DNA of 38,130 nt, from contig DVID01000017.1 in assembly GCA_018711625.1 (NCBI GenBank), positions 1 through 38,130 on the forward strand. The letters run 5' to 3'. The number at the start of each line of letters is the position of its first letter. Positions within the stretch are counted from its first letter, which is position 1. This stretch comes from Candidatus Limicola stercorigallinarum. Its GTDB lineage: Bacteria > Actinomycetota > Coriobacteriia > Coriobacteriales > Coriobacteriaceae. Shown here one piece after another: positions 24,605 through 34,107 of the stretch. Both the position numbers and the translations under genes were made by a program. Under the pieces are notes generated by a model. That model searched no databases. It was not told the origin of the DNA and was given only the letters and a program-made list of their open reading frames with translations.

Positions 24605-26083
24605 CTACGCCAGGATTTCTTGCGCGCAGGCCATCCCATCGGCGATGGCGTTAACAACCAGCGATGCGCCGCCACGAGCATCTCCGCAGGCCCAGATGCC
24701 ACCGGTGGGTTCGATAGCTCCCTCGGCGCATGCGCAACGGTGGCTGTCAGGCGTTGCCATAACGGGGAGCGGGCGCCCGTGTCCAGGCGCCGGCAGTGTT
24801 GCGCCAAAGGCGTCCATGATGGCGTGCTGGGGGCCAACAAATCCGCAGGCGATCAGCACGAGTTGGGCGGGCAGCTCGCGCTCGCTGCCCGCAACGGGCG
24901 TCGGCGCCCCGTCCGACCAGTCGAGGTCGACAATCTTGAGCGCACGAACGTGCCCCGCGTCGTCGGTGAGCACCTCGCGCGTATCAATCGACCAGTTGCG
25001 CATTTCACCGTCCATGAGCGCGATGGCCTCTTCTTGGCCGTAATCCGTCTTTTTGATATGGGGCCATTGAGGCCAGGGGTTATCGGGCGTGCGGCTTACC
25101 GGAGGTTCCGGTATAACCTCAAGCTGGCGGACACTCCGCGCACCTTGGCGCACGGCGGTACCCACGCAGTCATTGCCCGTGTCGCCTCCGCCAATGACCA
25201 CCACATCGAGGCCGCGGGCCGAGATGGCAGGGTCGCTGCCGTCGAGAACAGAACGCGTAGACGCCGTGAGGTAATCAAGCGCCATGACAACGCCTGTGGC
25301 ATCCATGCCAGGAACCGCGAGGGTGCGCGCCTCCCGCGCGCCGGCGGCAATCACAACGGCATCGCAGGTTTGGGCGAGCTCGGCTGCTACGGCTGGATCT
25401 GCCGCATTGGTGTTCAGGCGGAACACAATCCCGCGCTTCTCCATGAGGGCGCAACGGCGCTCCACCACGTCTTTGGGGAGCTTCATGGCAGGGATGCCAT
25501 ACATGAGCAGGCCACCAGGACGATCGGCGCGCTCAATAATCTCAACGTGTGCGCCCTTGCGGGCAAGCTCCCATGCGCAGGCAAGTCCTGCTGGTCCAGA
25601 TCCAATGACGGCAATGTGCGGCGCGTCTGCGGCGGGTGCAGCAAATGGAGCAGGGCCGCCATGCGCCCACTCCCAATCGGAGATGGCACGCTCGGTGTCA
25701 TGGATCGCCGTCGGTTCATTCTCAAGGGAGCCCAGATTGCAGGCTGCCTCACAGGGGGCAGGGCACACGCGGCTCGTAAACTCGGGGAGGGGGCTGGTGA
25801 GTGCCAAGCGGTCGGCAGCTTCGCGCCAGCGCCCGCGCCACACAAGGTCGTTCCATTCGGGGATGAGGTTGTGAAGTGGGCATCCGCTCGAGCGGGCGTG
25901 CCCAAAGGGGTGCCCCGCCTGGCAGAAGGCAACGCCGCACATCATGCAACGGCTTGCCTGGCGCCGCCGCTCATCCTTGCCAAGCTCGCGATAGAGCTCG
26001 TCAAAGTCGTGCACGCGCTCTGCAACGGGCCTCAGCTCGTGTGTCTTGCGGCTGTGGGTTAGAAACGCGCCTGGCTTACCCAT
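24605..26083 (-). CDS. gltD: Glutamate synthase small (beta) subunit
   Basis: Flavoprotein that takes electrons from NADPH and passes them through iron-sulfur clusters to GltB. The protein has 492 residues, usual length. Seen: the N-terminal cluster cysteines (Cys46, Cys49, Cys54, Cys68 and Cys107, Cys111, Cys115), the FAD-binding IGSGPAGL near residue 160 followed by an acidic strand end (EIIERADRPGG), the second nucleotide site VVIGGGDTGND, and the C-terminal IWACGDARGGASLVV that contacts FAD. Its ATG overlaps the last eight bases of gltB (stop 26078-26076), indicating translational coupling. A long hairpin follows. Confidence 0.96.
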   Translation of the reverse strand: MGKPGAFLTHSRKTHELRPVAERVHDFDELYRELGKDERRRQASRCMMCGVAFCQAGHPFGHARSSGCPLHNLIPEWNDLVWRGRWREAADRLALTSPLPEFTSRVCPAPCEAACNLGSLENEPTAIHDTERAISDWEWAHGGPAPFAAPAADAPHIAVIGSGPAGLACAWELARKGAHVEIIERADRPGGLLMYGIPAMKLPKDVVERRCALMEKRGIVFRLNTNAADPAVAAELAQTCDAVVIAAGAREARTLAVPGMDATGVVMALDYLTASTRSVLDGSDPAISARGLDVVVIGGGDTGNDCVGTAVRQGARSVRQLEVIPEPPVSRTPDNPWPQWPHIKKTDYGQEEAIALMDGEMRNWSIDTREVLTDDAGHVRALKIVDLDWSDGAPTPVAGSERELPAQLVLIACGFVGPQHAIMDAFGATLPAPGHGRPLPVMATPDSHRCACAEGAIEPTGGIWACGDARGGASLVVNAIADGMACAQEILA

Positions 26084-29000
26084 GACGCTTCACCTCCTTT
26101 GCGCTTGTGACGGCTTCGAACGCCATCTCAAGCGCCTCCTCGTGCGTGACTCCCGTGCGCTTTGCTTCGTCCACAATGGCCATCACACGTTCGTATTCCA
26201 CGGGCACCACCTTTACAAAGTGCGCGGCGATTGACTCAAAGCGATAGAGCATCTTGATGCCAAGGGGACTTTGGGTGGCGTGCACGTGTGCCACAATGAG
26301 CTCGCGGATTTGATTGATCTCCTGCTCGGTTGGCGCGCGTAGGGCCACGGTGTCTTTGTTGCAGTGGCGCTCAAGCGTGTGGTACTCGTCGTACACAAAG
26401 GCCACGCCTCCCGTCATACCGGCTGCGAAGTTGGGACCCACCTCGCCCAAGATAAGCGCCACGCCGCCCGTCATGTACTCGCATCCGTGTGCGCCAACGC
26501 CCTCAACGACCACCGTTGCACCAGAGTTGCGCACGCAAAAACGTTGGCCAGCGCGGCCGTTTACAAAGCCGCGGCCACTGGTGGCACCCATAAAGGCCAC
26601 GTTGCCCACAATGATGTTCTCGTCAAACTTGTAGCTTGCCGAGGCATCGGGGCGCACCGATACCGTGCCACCCGAGAGGCCCTTGCCAAAGTAATCGTTG
26701 GCGTCGCCCTCAACGTTGAGCTCTATGCCGCGGGGCAGGAAAGCGGCAAAGCTCTGACCAGCGGAACCGGTGCAGTCCACAGTGATGAGCCCCTCGGGGA
26801 GGCCATCGGGGTGCGCCTTGGTGACCACGTGCCCAAGCATGGTGCCTACGCAGCGGTTGACGTTGGCGATATCGGCGTGGAAGCGCAGGGGCGTGAGGTG
26901 GCGCCGTGCGTCGGCCGTGTAGGGTACAAGCAGCGTGGCGTCGAGCGTGCGGTCGAGCTCGGCGTCTGCAGCCATCGAGGGCAGGTAGTGGGGGCAATCG
27001 GCGCCAGCAATCGCGGTGCCAAATTCGCAGGTGGCAGGCGCAAGAACGCAGGAGAGGTCGATGCGCTCGCTCTTCCAGTTGCCCTTGGCCGCCACTTGGC
27101 GCAAGCATTCGGTGTGGCCCACCATCTCGTCAACGGTCCTAAAGCCCAGCTCGGCCATAACGTGGCGCAGCTGTTCTGCCACAAAGAGCATGAAGTGCTC
27201 CACATGTTCAGGCTTGCCCGCAAAGTGGTTGCGCAAGCGGCAATTTTGTGTGGCGATGCCTGCCGGGCAGGTGTCTTGGTGACAGTCGCGCTGCATCAGA
27301 CAGCCCATGGCGATAAGCGGCATGGTGGCGAATCCAAATTCCTCGGCGCCCAAAAGGCACGCCACGGCAACATCGGTGCCATCCATGAGCTTGCCGTCTG
27401 CTTCAAGCACCACGCGGGAGCGCAGGCCGTTTTTCACGAGCGTCTGCTGCGTCTCGGCAAGGCCCATCTCAAGCGGCAACCCTGCATGCCAGATGGAATC
27501 GCGGGGTGCGGCGCCCGAGCCGCCGTTATGGCCCGAGACGAGGATCTTGCCCGCGCCACCCTTGGCAACGCCAGTGGCAATGGTGCCCACGCCTGCCTCA
27601 GATACTAGCTTCACGCTTACACGTGCCTCCGGATTTGCGCAGGTGAGGTCAAAAATGAGTTCGGCGAGATCTTCGATAGAGTAGATGTCGTGATGGGGAG
27701 GCGGCGAGATAAGGCCGATGCCCGGGGTGGACTGGCGCACGCGCGCAATCCAGGGGTACACCTTTTTACCAGGCAAATGACCGCCTTCGCCAGGCTTTGC
27801 GCCCTGGGCCATCTTGATCTGCAGCTCGCGTGCCGAGGTGAGGTAGCGGCTGGTAACGCCAAAGCGGCCACTTGCCACCTGTTTGATGGCCGAGTTTGCA
27901 GAGTCACCGGATGCGAGTGGCGTTTCGCGCCGCGGGTCTTCACCGCCCTCGCCGGAGTTGGAGCGTCCATGCAGCCGGTTCATGGCGATGGCCATGCACT
28001 CGTGGGCCTCTTTGCTAATAGAGCCGTAGCTCATAGCGCCCGTGTTGAAGCGGCGCACGATGCTCGCCGCATCCTCCACCTCGTCAAGGGGGATGGCGTG
28101 CCTGCTGCTCGTATCAAAATCAAGCAGGTCGCGCAGGCGCACCGCGCGGCCGGGCCGATGCAGATGCTCGCTATAGGCGAGGAAGGTGTCAAAGGAGTTC
28201 TTGCGCACAGCCTGCTGCAAGAGGTAGATGGTGTCAGGGTCAATGAGGTGGTCTTCGCCGCCCACAGGACGCCACTTCGTGAGGCCAAGGCTGGGCAGGG
28301 CGTCCGGCGCGGGCGTCAGCTGTTGCTGGGTAGCAGCATCAAAGCGCTCGTTAAGCTCGCGCTCAACATCTGTTACACCAAGGCCGCCCACGCGTGAGAC
28401 GGTGCCGGTAACATAGCGGTCCACCAGGCTATCCGCCAGGCCAACCGCCTCAAAAATTTGGGCAGAGTGATAACTCTGAGCCGTTGAGATGCCCATCTTG
28501 GACATGATGGATACAATGCCCGCCACGGCGGCATGGTTGTAGTTGGCGATGGCCTCATCGGCTGTGAGCACATCTCCGCTGGAGGTGGTAAGGTCGCCCT
28601 CCTCGGCCATGCGCGCCACAAGTGCATGGGCCATATAGGGGTAGATGCCGCTTGCCGAGTACGAAACAAGTGCGGCAAAATCGTGCGCCGAGATGGCGTC
28701 TCCGCACTCCACCACCAAATCGGCAAAGGTGCGCAGGCCGGCACGCATAAGGGCGTTGTGCACCGCGCCCACAGCAAGGAGCATGGGAATGGGCACCTCG
28801 TCCGCGTGGGTACGGTCGGAGAGCACCACGATGTTCACGCCTGCGCGTACGGCATCGATTACCTGACTACCCAAATGCTCGAGCGCGCGTTCGAGCGCTC
28901 CCGGCGCATCGGTGCGGCAGTAGACCGCACTAAACGTGCGAGCGGAGAAGCCGGCGCGGTTGATGGCGCAGATGCGGCGGAAGCCGTCCTCGGTAAGCAG

Positions 29001-30725
29001 GGGAGACTCCAGGCGGATGAGGCGGCACGCAGCGCGGCTATCCTCGAGAAGATTGCCATGATTTCCCAGGTAAAGCACCGTGGAAGTTACCAGCTGCTCG
29101 CGGGCGGCATCGATAGGCGGGTTTGTGACCTGGGCAAAGAGCTGGTAGAAGTAATCGTAGAACGAACGCGTTTTGAGCGAGAGGCAGGCAAGGGGCGCAT
29201 CGATGCCCATTGAGGCGAGCGGGACCGACCCTGTGGCTGCCATGGGGCGGATAACCTCTTGGATATCGTCCCAGTGGTAGCCATATTTCATGGCATCAAC
29301 CGGGTGTAGAGCATGTGTGCAAGTTGGCGTGGACTCGTTGGCCGCCGTCTTGCGCTCTTCGGGAGCCTCTAGGTCATCAACCGAGAGCGTTTCGTCGGCG
29401 ATCCAGTCGCCAAAGGGTTTGAGCTTGGCAAAGCTGTTGCGAATCTCGTCGTTGTAGCGAATGCGGGCATGCTCCAGGTCGACCTCAAGCATCTCGCCGG
29501 GGCCCAGGCATCCGCTGGTAAGCACGTTAGCGGGGTCGATCTCGATCGCGCCTACCTCCGAGCACAGCAAAAAGCGGTCGTCGCGCGTAACAATGTAGCG
29601 CGCCGGGCGCAAGCCATTGCGGTCAAGCGCGGCACCGAGCGTGCGTCCGTCGGTGAAGGCGATGGCAGCCGGTCCGTCCCAGGGCTCCATGAGCATGGAC
29701 TGATAGGCATCGTAGGCGCGGCGTGCCGGCGAGAGGGCATCGTTACGATCCCACGGCTCAGGCATAAGCAGCGATGCGGCGCGTGTGAGCGGACGGCCGT
29801 TCATCACTAAGAACTCCAGCACGTTGTCGAGAATGGCAGAGTCGGACCCCTCGCGGTTGATGATGGGGAGCACATGCTCAAGGTTGTGCTGGAAGATGGG
29901 GGAGTACAGATTGGGCTCGCGCGCGCGGATCCAGTTGACGTTGCCGCGGAGGGTATTGATCTCGCCGTTATGGATGATGTATCGATTGGGGTGCGCACGC
30001 TCCCAGCTGGGCGTGGTGTTGGTGGAGTAGCGCGAGTGCACGAGCGCCACGGCCGTTTTGACGGCAGCATCGTTGAGGTCGATGAAGAAACGACGCATCT
30101 GCGTGGCTACGAGCATGCCCTTGTAAACAATGGTGCGCGCGCTCATGGAGCACACGTAGAAGATTCTGTTGGCGAGCGCGTGCTCAGCATCGGCCCGCTT
30201 CTCGATGGTGCGGCGGCATACATAGAGTGCACGCTCGAAGGCGTCGCCGCGCCCCACGGTGTCGGGGCGGCCCAAAAAGGCCTGCTTGATGGTGGGCATG
30301 CAGGCGCGCGCCGTCTCACCCAGATCGTGCGCGTCTACGGGGACATCGCGCCAGAAAAGCACAGGGATGCCTTCCTCGGCGCAACCCTCTTCAAACAGGC
30401 GTTGAGCTACCGCAACGCCCAGTTCGTCCTGCGGCAAGAAAAGCATGGCCACGCCGTAATCGCCTTCCGCGGGTAGAAGCTGGCCGCAACGCTGCGCCTC
30501 TTTGCGAAAGAAGCGGTGCGGAATCTGAAAGAGGATGCCGGCGCCGTCGCCTGTGTTGTGCTCCAGCCCTTTGCCTCCGCGGTGTTCGAGGTTAACGAGT
30601 ACCGAGAGGGCGTCGTCAAGAATCTGGTGGCTGCGCGTGCCGTCGAGCGCCGCGAGGGCACCGATGCCACAGGCATCGTGTTCAAACTCGGGACGGTAGA
30701 GGGTCTGGTGGGGCTCGGTTGTCAT
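26076..30725 (-). CDS. gltB: Glutamate synthase large (alpha) subunit
   Basis: Makes two glutamates from glutamine and 2-oxoglutarate; ammonia from glutamine travels through an internal tunnel. The protein has 1549 residues. Order: an 18-residue propeptide ending before Cys19 (HDACGIG), which becomes the N-terminal nucleophile of the class II amidotransferase domain (to about 420); a central domain; the FMN-binding synthase barrel (about 850-1240) with RFNTGAMSYGSIS and the [3Fe-4S] cysteines in CLMQRDCHQDTCPAG (about 1140); and the C-terminal GXGXG beta-helix (about 1270-1500), for example TGGVALILGEVGPNFAAGMTGG split over two coils. The ATG at 30725 follows AAAGGGG. It forms an operon with gltD and is divergent from glnN. 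Confidence 0.97.
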   Translation of the reverse strand: MTTEPHQTLYRPEFEHDACGIGALAALDGTRSHQILDDALSVLVNLEHRGGKGLEHNTGDGAGILFQIPHRFFRKEAQRCGQLLPAEGDYGVAMLFLPQDELGVAVAQRLFEEGCAEEGIPVLFWRDVPVDAHDLGETARACMPTIKQAFLGRPDTVGRGDAFERALYVCRRTIEKRADAEHALANRIFYVCSMSARTIVYKGMLVATQMRRFFIDLNDAAVKTAVALVHSRYSTNTTPSWERAHPNRYIIHNGEINTLRGNVNWIRAREPNLYSPIFQHNLEHVLPIINREGSDSAILDNVLEFLVMNGRPLTRAASLLMPEPWDRNDALSPARRAYDAYQSMLMEPWDGPAAIAFTDGRTLGAALDRNGLRPARYIVTRDDRFLLCSEVGAIEIDPANVLTSGCLGPGEMLEVDLEHARIRYNDEIRNSFAKLKPFGDWIADETLSVDDLEAPEERKTAANESTPTCTHALHPVDAMKYGYHWDDIQEVIRPMAATGSVPLASMGIDAPLACLSLKTRSFYDYFYQLFAQVTNPPIDAAREQLVTSTVLYLGNHGNLLEDSRAACRLIRLESPLLTEDGFRRICAINRAGFSARTFSAVYCRTDAPGALERALEHLGSQVIDAVRAGVNIVVLSDRTHADEVPIPMLLAVGAVHNALMRAGLRTFADLVVECGDAISAHDFAALVSYSASGIYPYMAHALVARMAEEGDLTTSSGDVLTADEAIANYNHAAVAGIVSIMSKMGISTAQSYHSAQIFEAVGLADSLVDRYVTGTVSRVGGLGVTDVERELNERFDAATQQQLTPAPDALPSLGLTKWRPVGGEDHLIDPDTIYLLQQAVRKNSFDTFLAYSEHLHRPGRAVRLRDLLDFDTSSRHAIPLDEVEDAASIVRRFNTGAMSYGSISKEAHECMAIAMNRLHGRSNSGEGGEDPRRETPLASGDSANSAIKQVASGRFGVTSRYLTSARELQIKMAQGAKPGEGGHLPGKKVYPWIARVRQSTPGIGLISPPPHHDIYSIEDLAELIFDLTCANPEARVSVKLVSEAGVGTIATGVAKGGAGKILVSGHNGGSGAAPRDSIWHAGLPLEMGLAETQQTLVKNGLRSRVVLEADGKLMDGTDVAVACLLGAEEFGFATMPLIAMGCLMQRDCHQDTCPAGIATQNCRLRNHFAGKPEHVEHFMLFVAEQLRHVMAELGFRTVDEMVGHTECLRQVAAKGNWKSERIDLSCVLAPATCEFGTAIAGADCPHYLPSMAADAELDRTLDATLLVPYTADARRHLTPLRFHADIANVNRCVGTMLGHVVTKAHPDGLPEGLITVDCTGSAGQSFAAFLPRGIELNVEGDANDYFGKGLSGGTVSVRPDASASYKFDENIIVGNVAFMGATSGRGFVNGRAGQRFCVRNSGATVVVEGVGAHGCEYMTGGVALILGEVGPNFAAGMTGGVAFVYDEYHTLERHCNKDTVALRAPTEQEINQIRELIVAHVHATQSPLGIKMLYRFESIAAHFVKVVPVEYERVMAIVDEAKRTGVTHEEALEMAFEAVTSAKEVKRHG

Positions 30726-31180
30726 GGGTTCCCCTTTCGTGCTGGATAGGTGAGTGTCGCGCGGGTGTACGCGTATGGGTTTTGACCGGGCGTCAAGCAG
30801 GCGCGCGGACGCGACACGTGAGCGCGAGCGCGGCGTTTCATGCTAGGAGCGTTTCGTTGCGACGGGTTTTCTCGTCTGTTTCTTTGCGGTTTCCATCTGG
30901 TGACGTTTTTCGCACTGCCCATAGGCACGCCCGGTGTGTTGAGATGAAAAACACCTATGGTGAGCTGCGGAAATGCAAAGGGTACGCAAATGCCTCGTCA
31001 CGTTTTTTGGGCTCGCTTATGCCTGCGGATTCCGTACGGCGCCGCAAACAAATCGTCATCGAGCTGTTGCAAGGCGGCAATACATGCGTAATTTGAAGGA
31101 AACAGGCCGCTTGTAATCTACAATGCGTTCTGTGGGATATGCGTCGGCGATTGCGGCCGGCGGAAACGAAGGGAGCCCCT
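30726..31180. promoter_or_regulatory. Divergent control region between gltB and glnN
   Basis: The 455 bp hold no supported gene. TTGAC-CGGGC-GTCAA (30782-30796) is a perfect five-base dyad 57 bases ahead of gltB and could be an operator. For glnN, TACAAT (31119-31124) is the best -10 match and TTGAAG (31093-31098) lies 20 bp upstream of it, a longer than ideal spacing. No GlnR-type TGTNA-N7-TNACA site was seen. Confidence 0.45.
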
Positions 31181-33277
31181 ATGGCCGATACCGAGCTTAC
31201 CCATCGATTCGGTACGATGGTCTTTTCGGAGGACGTGATGCGCAAGCGCCTCCCCAAAGACATCTATAAACGCCTTGCCGCTACGATGGATCAGGGTGCG
31301 CCGCTCGATCTGGACGTGGCGAATGCGGTCGCGCACGCCATGAAGGAGTGGGCGATTGAAAACGGTGCCACCCATTATGCGCACTGGTTCCAGCCGCTTT
31401 CGGGCATCACCTCCGAGAAGCATGACAGCTTCCTCGAACCCAACCACGATGGCACAGCTATCACCAAGTTCACGGGCAAGAACCTCATCCAGGGCGAGCC
31501 GGACGCGTCGAGCTTCCCCAACGGTGGCCTTCGTGCCACATTCGAGGCGCGTGGCTACACCGCTTGGGACCCCACGAGCCCTGCGTTCATTAAAGACGAG
31601 GTGCTTTGTATCCCCACTGCGTTTTGCGGCTACAACGGCGAGGCGCTTGACAAGAAGACGCCACTGCTGCGCTCCATGAAGGTGCTCGACGTTCAGGCTA
31701 AGCGCGTGCTCGCACTTTTTGGCAAGCATCCCAAGCGCGTGGTGCCCAATGTTGGCCTTGAGCAGGAGTACTTCCTCATTAAAAAGGATGCCTATCGCAA
31801 GCGTCGCGATCTGGTGATTTGCGGGCGCACGCTGTTTGGCGCGCCGCCGTGCAAGGGCCAGGAGCTCGAAGAGCACTACTTTGGTGCCATCCGCCCCTCG
31901 GTGTCTAAATACATGAAGGCGCTCGACGACGAGCTGTGGGCGCTGGGCATTCCGGCAAAGACCAAGCATAACGAGGTGGCACCCTGCCAGCACGAGCTTG
32001 CGCCGGTGTATACCGAGCTCAATGAGGGCATCGACAACAACATGCTCGTCATGGAGAAGATGAAGCTCGTAGCCTCGCGCTTTGACCTTACGTGCCTTCT
32101 GCACGAGAAGCCGTTTGAGGGCATCAACGGCTCGGGCAAGCACAACAACTGGTCCCTTGGCACCGAGGACGAGAACCTGCTTGATCCGGGCGACACACCG
32201 CTTGAGAATCTGCAGTTCGTGGTCTTCCTTACCGCGGTTATCGAGGCGGTGGACAAGTACCAAGACCTGCTGCGTATGTCGGTGGCGAGCTGTGGCAACG
32301 ATCACCGCTTGGGTGCCAACGAGGCGCCTCCGGCCATCGTTTCCATCTTCTTGGGCGACCAGCTTACCGAGGTGGTCCAGAAAATCATGGACGGCAAGGC
32401 GAGCGTTCACGCCACCCACGGCGTGCTCGACCTGGGTGCCGACGTGCTGCCCAACCTTGAGCAGGACAACACCGACCGCAACCGTACCTCTCCCTTTGCC
32501 TTCACGGGTAACAAGTTTGAGTTCCGTGCTGTGGGCTCTGAGGCCAACCCCTCCGACTGCAACCTGGTGCTCGACACGGCCGTTGCCGAGTCGCTCAAAG
32601 AGTTCGCCGATGCACTCGAGGGCCTTACCGGCGAGGAGTTCCAGGCGGCCGCGCTTGACTACTGCAAGAAGACGCTGAATGAGCACCGTCGTATTCTCTT
32701 CTCGGGTGATGGCTACTCCGACGAGTGGCAGGCCGAGGCAGAGCGTCGCGGTCTTGCCAACCTGCGCACCACCGCCGATGCGCTGCCCGCGATGGTTAAC
32801 GAGAACAGTCTGGCGCTGTGGACCAGCATGGGTGTGCTTTCCGAGACTGAGGCGTTCAGCCGTTACGAGGTGAAGCTCGAGAAGTACAACAAGCTCATGA
32901 ACATTGAGGCAACCACCATGATCCGCGAGGCGCGCCGCACGTATCGCCCGCAGATTACGGCCTATGCCACGAAGGTTGCCAAGGGTCTGGAGATTATCCA
33001 CGCTGCTGGTGCCGATGCGGCGATGGAGTGCGAGAAGAACACGCTCAACAAGCTGTGCGACGGCATTACCAAGATCAACGATGCCATCAAGGAGCTTGAT
33101 GCGCTGCACGCCAAGGCCGAGGGCATTTTGGACGCGCAGGAGCAGGCCAACTGCTACGCGCACGAGGTTGCTCCCGCTATGGAGTGCCTGCGCTCTGCCG
33201 TGGACGCCATGGAAGAGATTGTTGCCGCCGACTACTGGCCCGTCCCAACCTACGACGAGATTCTGTTCTACGTGTAG
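31181..33277 (+). CDS. glnN: Glutamine synthetase type III
   Basis: ATP-dependent synthesis of glutamine from glutamate and ammonia. The protein has 698 residues, the size of GSIII (about 700) rather than GSI (about 450-470). It opens with the GSIII N-terminal domain and continues into the catalytic barrel. Seen: LEQEYFLI (metal-site Glu), the substrate region [34 protein letters not shown] (metal-binding His), and the GSIII signature [14 protein letters not shown], followed by a C-terminal helical segment typical of type III. The Tyr adenylylation loop of GSI is absent. The ATG at 31181 follows GAAGGGAGC. With divergent gltBD it makes up the GS-GOGAT pathway. A 13-pair hairpin ends the transcript. 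Confidence 0.96.
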   Translation: MADTELTHRFGTMVFSEDVMRKRLPKDIYKRLAATMDQGAPLDLDVANAVAHAMKEWAIENGATHYAHWFQPLSGITSEKHDSFLEPNHDGTAITKFTGKNLIQGEPDASSFPNGGLRATFEARGYTAWDPTSPAFIKDEVLCIPTAFCGYNGEALDKKTPLLRSMKVLDVQAKRVLALFGKHPKRVVPNVGLEQEYFLIKKDAYRKRRDLVICGRTLFGAPPCKGQELEEHYFGAIRPSVSKYMKALDDELWALGIPAKTKHNEVAPCQHELAPVYTELNEGIDNNMLVMEKMKLVASRFDLTCLLHEKPFEGINGSGKHNNWSLGTEDENLLDPGDTPLENLQFVVFLTAVIEAVDKYQDLLRMSVASCGNDHRLGANEAPPAIVSIFLGDQLTEVVQKIMDGKASVHATHGVLDLGADVLPNLEQDNTDRNRTSPFAFTGNKFEFRAVGSEANPSDCNLVLDTAVAESLKEFADALEGLTGEEFQAAALDYCKKTLNEHRRILFSGDGYSDEWQAEAERRGLANLRTTADALPAMVNENSLALWTSMGVLSETEAFSRYEVKLEKYNKLMNIEATTMIREARRTYRPQITAYATKVAKGLEIIHAAGADAAMECEKNTLNKLCDGITKINDAIKELDALHAKAEGILDAQEQANCYAHEVAPAMECLRSAVDAMEEIVAADYWPVPTYDEILFYV

Positions 33278-33359
33278 CGTTTGTACCGGGGCCTAGCTGG
33301 TGAACACAGGTCGTGAACTGCGACAACGTGTTTACTGATGGGCTGTAAGGTGTGTTTGC

Positions 33360-33391
33360 GGCGCGCCTTGCCACGTTTGGCGAGGCGCGCC
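33360..33391 (+). terminator. Terminator of glnN
   Basis: GGCGCGCCTTGCC and GGCGAGGCGCGCC pair over 13 positions (one G-U) with a six-base loop, 82 bases after the glnN stop. The tail GTGCTTTGC is only weakly T-rich. Confidence 0.7.
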
Positions 33392-33402
33392 GTGCTTTGC
33401 AG

Positions 33403-33430
33403 TTGCAAGCCGGGGCTTCTTTGGTATACT
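33403..33430 (+). promoter_or_regulatory. Promoter of tRNA-Glu
   Basis: TTGCAA (33403-33408) and TATACT (33425-33430) with a 16-bp spacer; the tRNA starts 11 bases after the -10 element. Confidence 0.75.
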
Positions 33431-33441
33431 AGGTTTTCGCT

Positions 33442-33518
33442 GTCCCCATCGTCTAGAGGTCTAGGACGTCGCCCTTTCAAGGCGAAGATCGCGGGTTCGA
33501 ACCCCGCTGGGGGCACCA
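33442..33518 (+). tRNA. tRNA-Glu (anticodon UUC), CCA encoded
   Basis: The acceptor stem GTCCCCA pairs with TGGGGGC, followed by A73 and an encoded CCA. The anticodon loop CTTTCAA sits on the stem TCGCC/GGCGA, giving anticodon TTC. The D arm (GTCTAGAGGTCTAGGAC) and T arm (GCGGGTTCGAACCCCGC) are canonical. It is a single gene; its 3' end is repeated at 33681. Confidence 0.97.
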
Positions 33519-33760
33519 TCGAAGCTACAAGCCCGGTGCCGTCACGGTGCCGGGCTTTTTGCTGTCCAGCGCCGGGGGTCGAACCGGGAGGTCGCGAGAC
33601 TGAGCGAACGCGCGAGCGTTCGCCAGCGAGCGTGCGAGGGCGCAAAGCGCCCGGAGCTGCGGATCCGCGCAGCGGAGACGCGAACCCCGCTGGGGGCACC
33701 ATCGAAGCTACAAGCCCGGTACCGTCACGATGCCGGGCTTTTTGCTAGCCCGCGCCGGGG
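33498..33760 (+). repeat. Duplicated tRNA-Glu 3' end and terminator flanking a hairpin module
   Basis: 33498-33577 and 33681-33760 are direct repeats of 80 bp with five differences. Each holds the last part of the tRNA T arm and acceptor stem, CCA, and the terminator. The second copy lacks the 5' three quarters of a tRNA. Between them, 33578-33680 carries three hairpins: GCGAACGC/GCGTTCGC (33604-33623), GGGCGC-AAA-GCGCCC (33638-33652), and GCTGCG/CGCAGC (33656-33673). Either a tandem tRNA gene was partly replaced, or a small element integrated at the tRNA 3' end as at an attachment site. Confidence 0.8.
33530..33560 (+). terminator. Terminator of tRNA-Glu
   Basis: AGCCCGG-TG-CCG pairs with CGG-TG-CCGGGCT (two G-U pairs) over a TCA loop, followed by five T residues. 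A near-identical copy of this terminator lies 183 bp downstream. Confidence 0.88.
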
Positions 33761-33841
33761 ACAGCACGGAGATTTATAAGCCAGGGGTGCCTTTTCTGCC
33801 GAAACCGATCAGCTCTCATGCGATCCGAAGCGGCCTGAATG

Positions 33842-33986
33842 AAAATGGATGCGGTTATCCGACGTTTTGGGCGCACTGCCTGAGTAGACTCGCCTTTCTC
33901 TGGAACAAAAGCCCAGGTAGAAACATTGTCGTTTCCCCGTATACTCGGAGGGTCGGGGTAAAATGTCGGATAACCGCATCCATTTT
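33842..33986. mobile_element. 145-bp MITE- or REP-like element with 27-bp inverted termini
   Basis: 33842-33868 and 33960-33986 are inverted repeats of 27 bp that differ at one position (a G-U pair in RNA). The 91-bp interior has an inner CCCCG/CGGGG hairpin (33935-33939, 33954-33958) and no gene. The surrounding 33761-34107 is less GC-rich and no frame in it is convincing. There is no clear target duplication. It could be a non-autonomous transposable element, or an inverted pair of terminator-like sequences; the right arm ends in six T residues. Confidence 0.55.
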
Positions 33987-34107
33987 TTCTGGAGCGTCCG
34001 AGACGAGTGGATTTGATGCTCGGAACGGCTGCAGATGGCGGCCGCCTGTCGAATATAAGGCAAAGATGAGCCGATTTTCGATGACTTCAGCAGGTTGCGT
34101 GAGTGGA

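Noticed and set aside
31118-33163. Long minus-strand open frame opposite glnN
   Set aside because: Shadow of a GC-rich coding gene; its translation resembles no protein family and is rich in His/Leu/Val, typical of antisense frames.
33268-33702. Minus-strand open frame containing MVPPAGFEPAIFALKG
   Set aside because: This is the antisense translation of tRNA-Glu, a well-known false protein family in databases.
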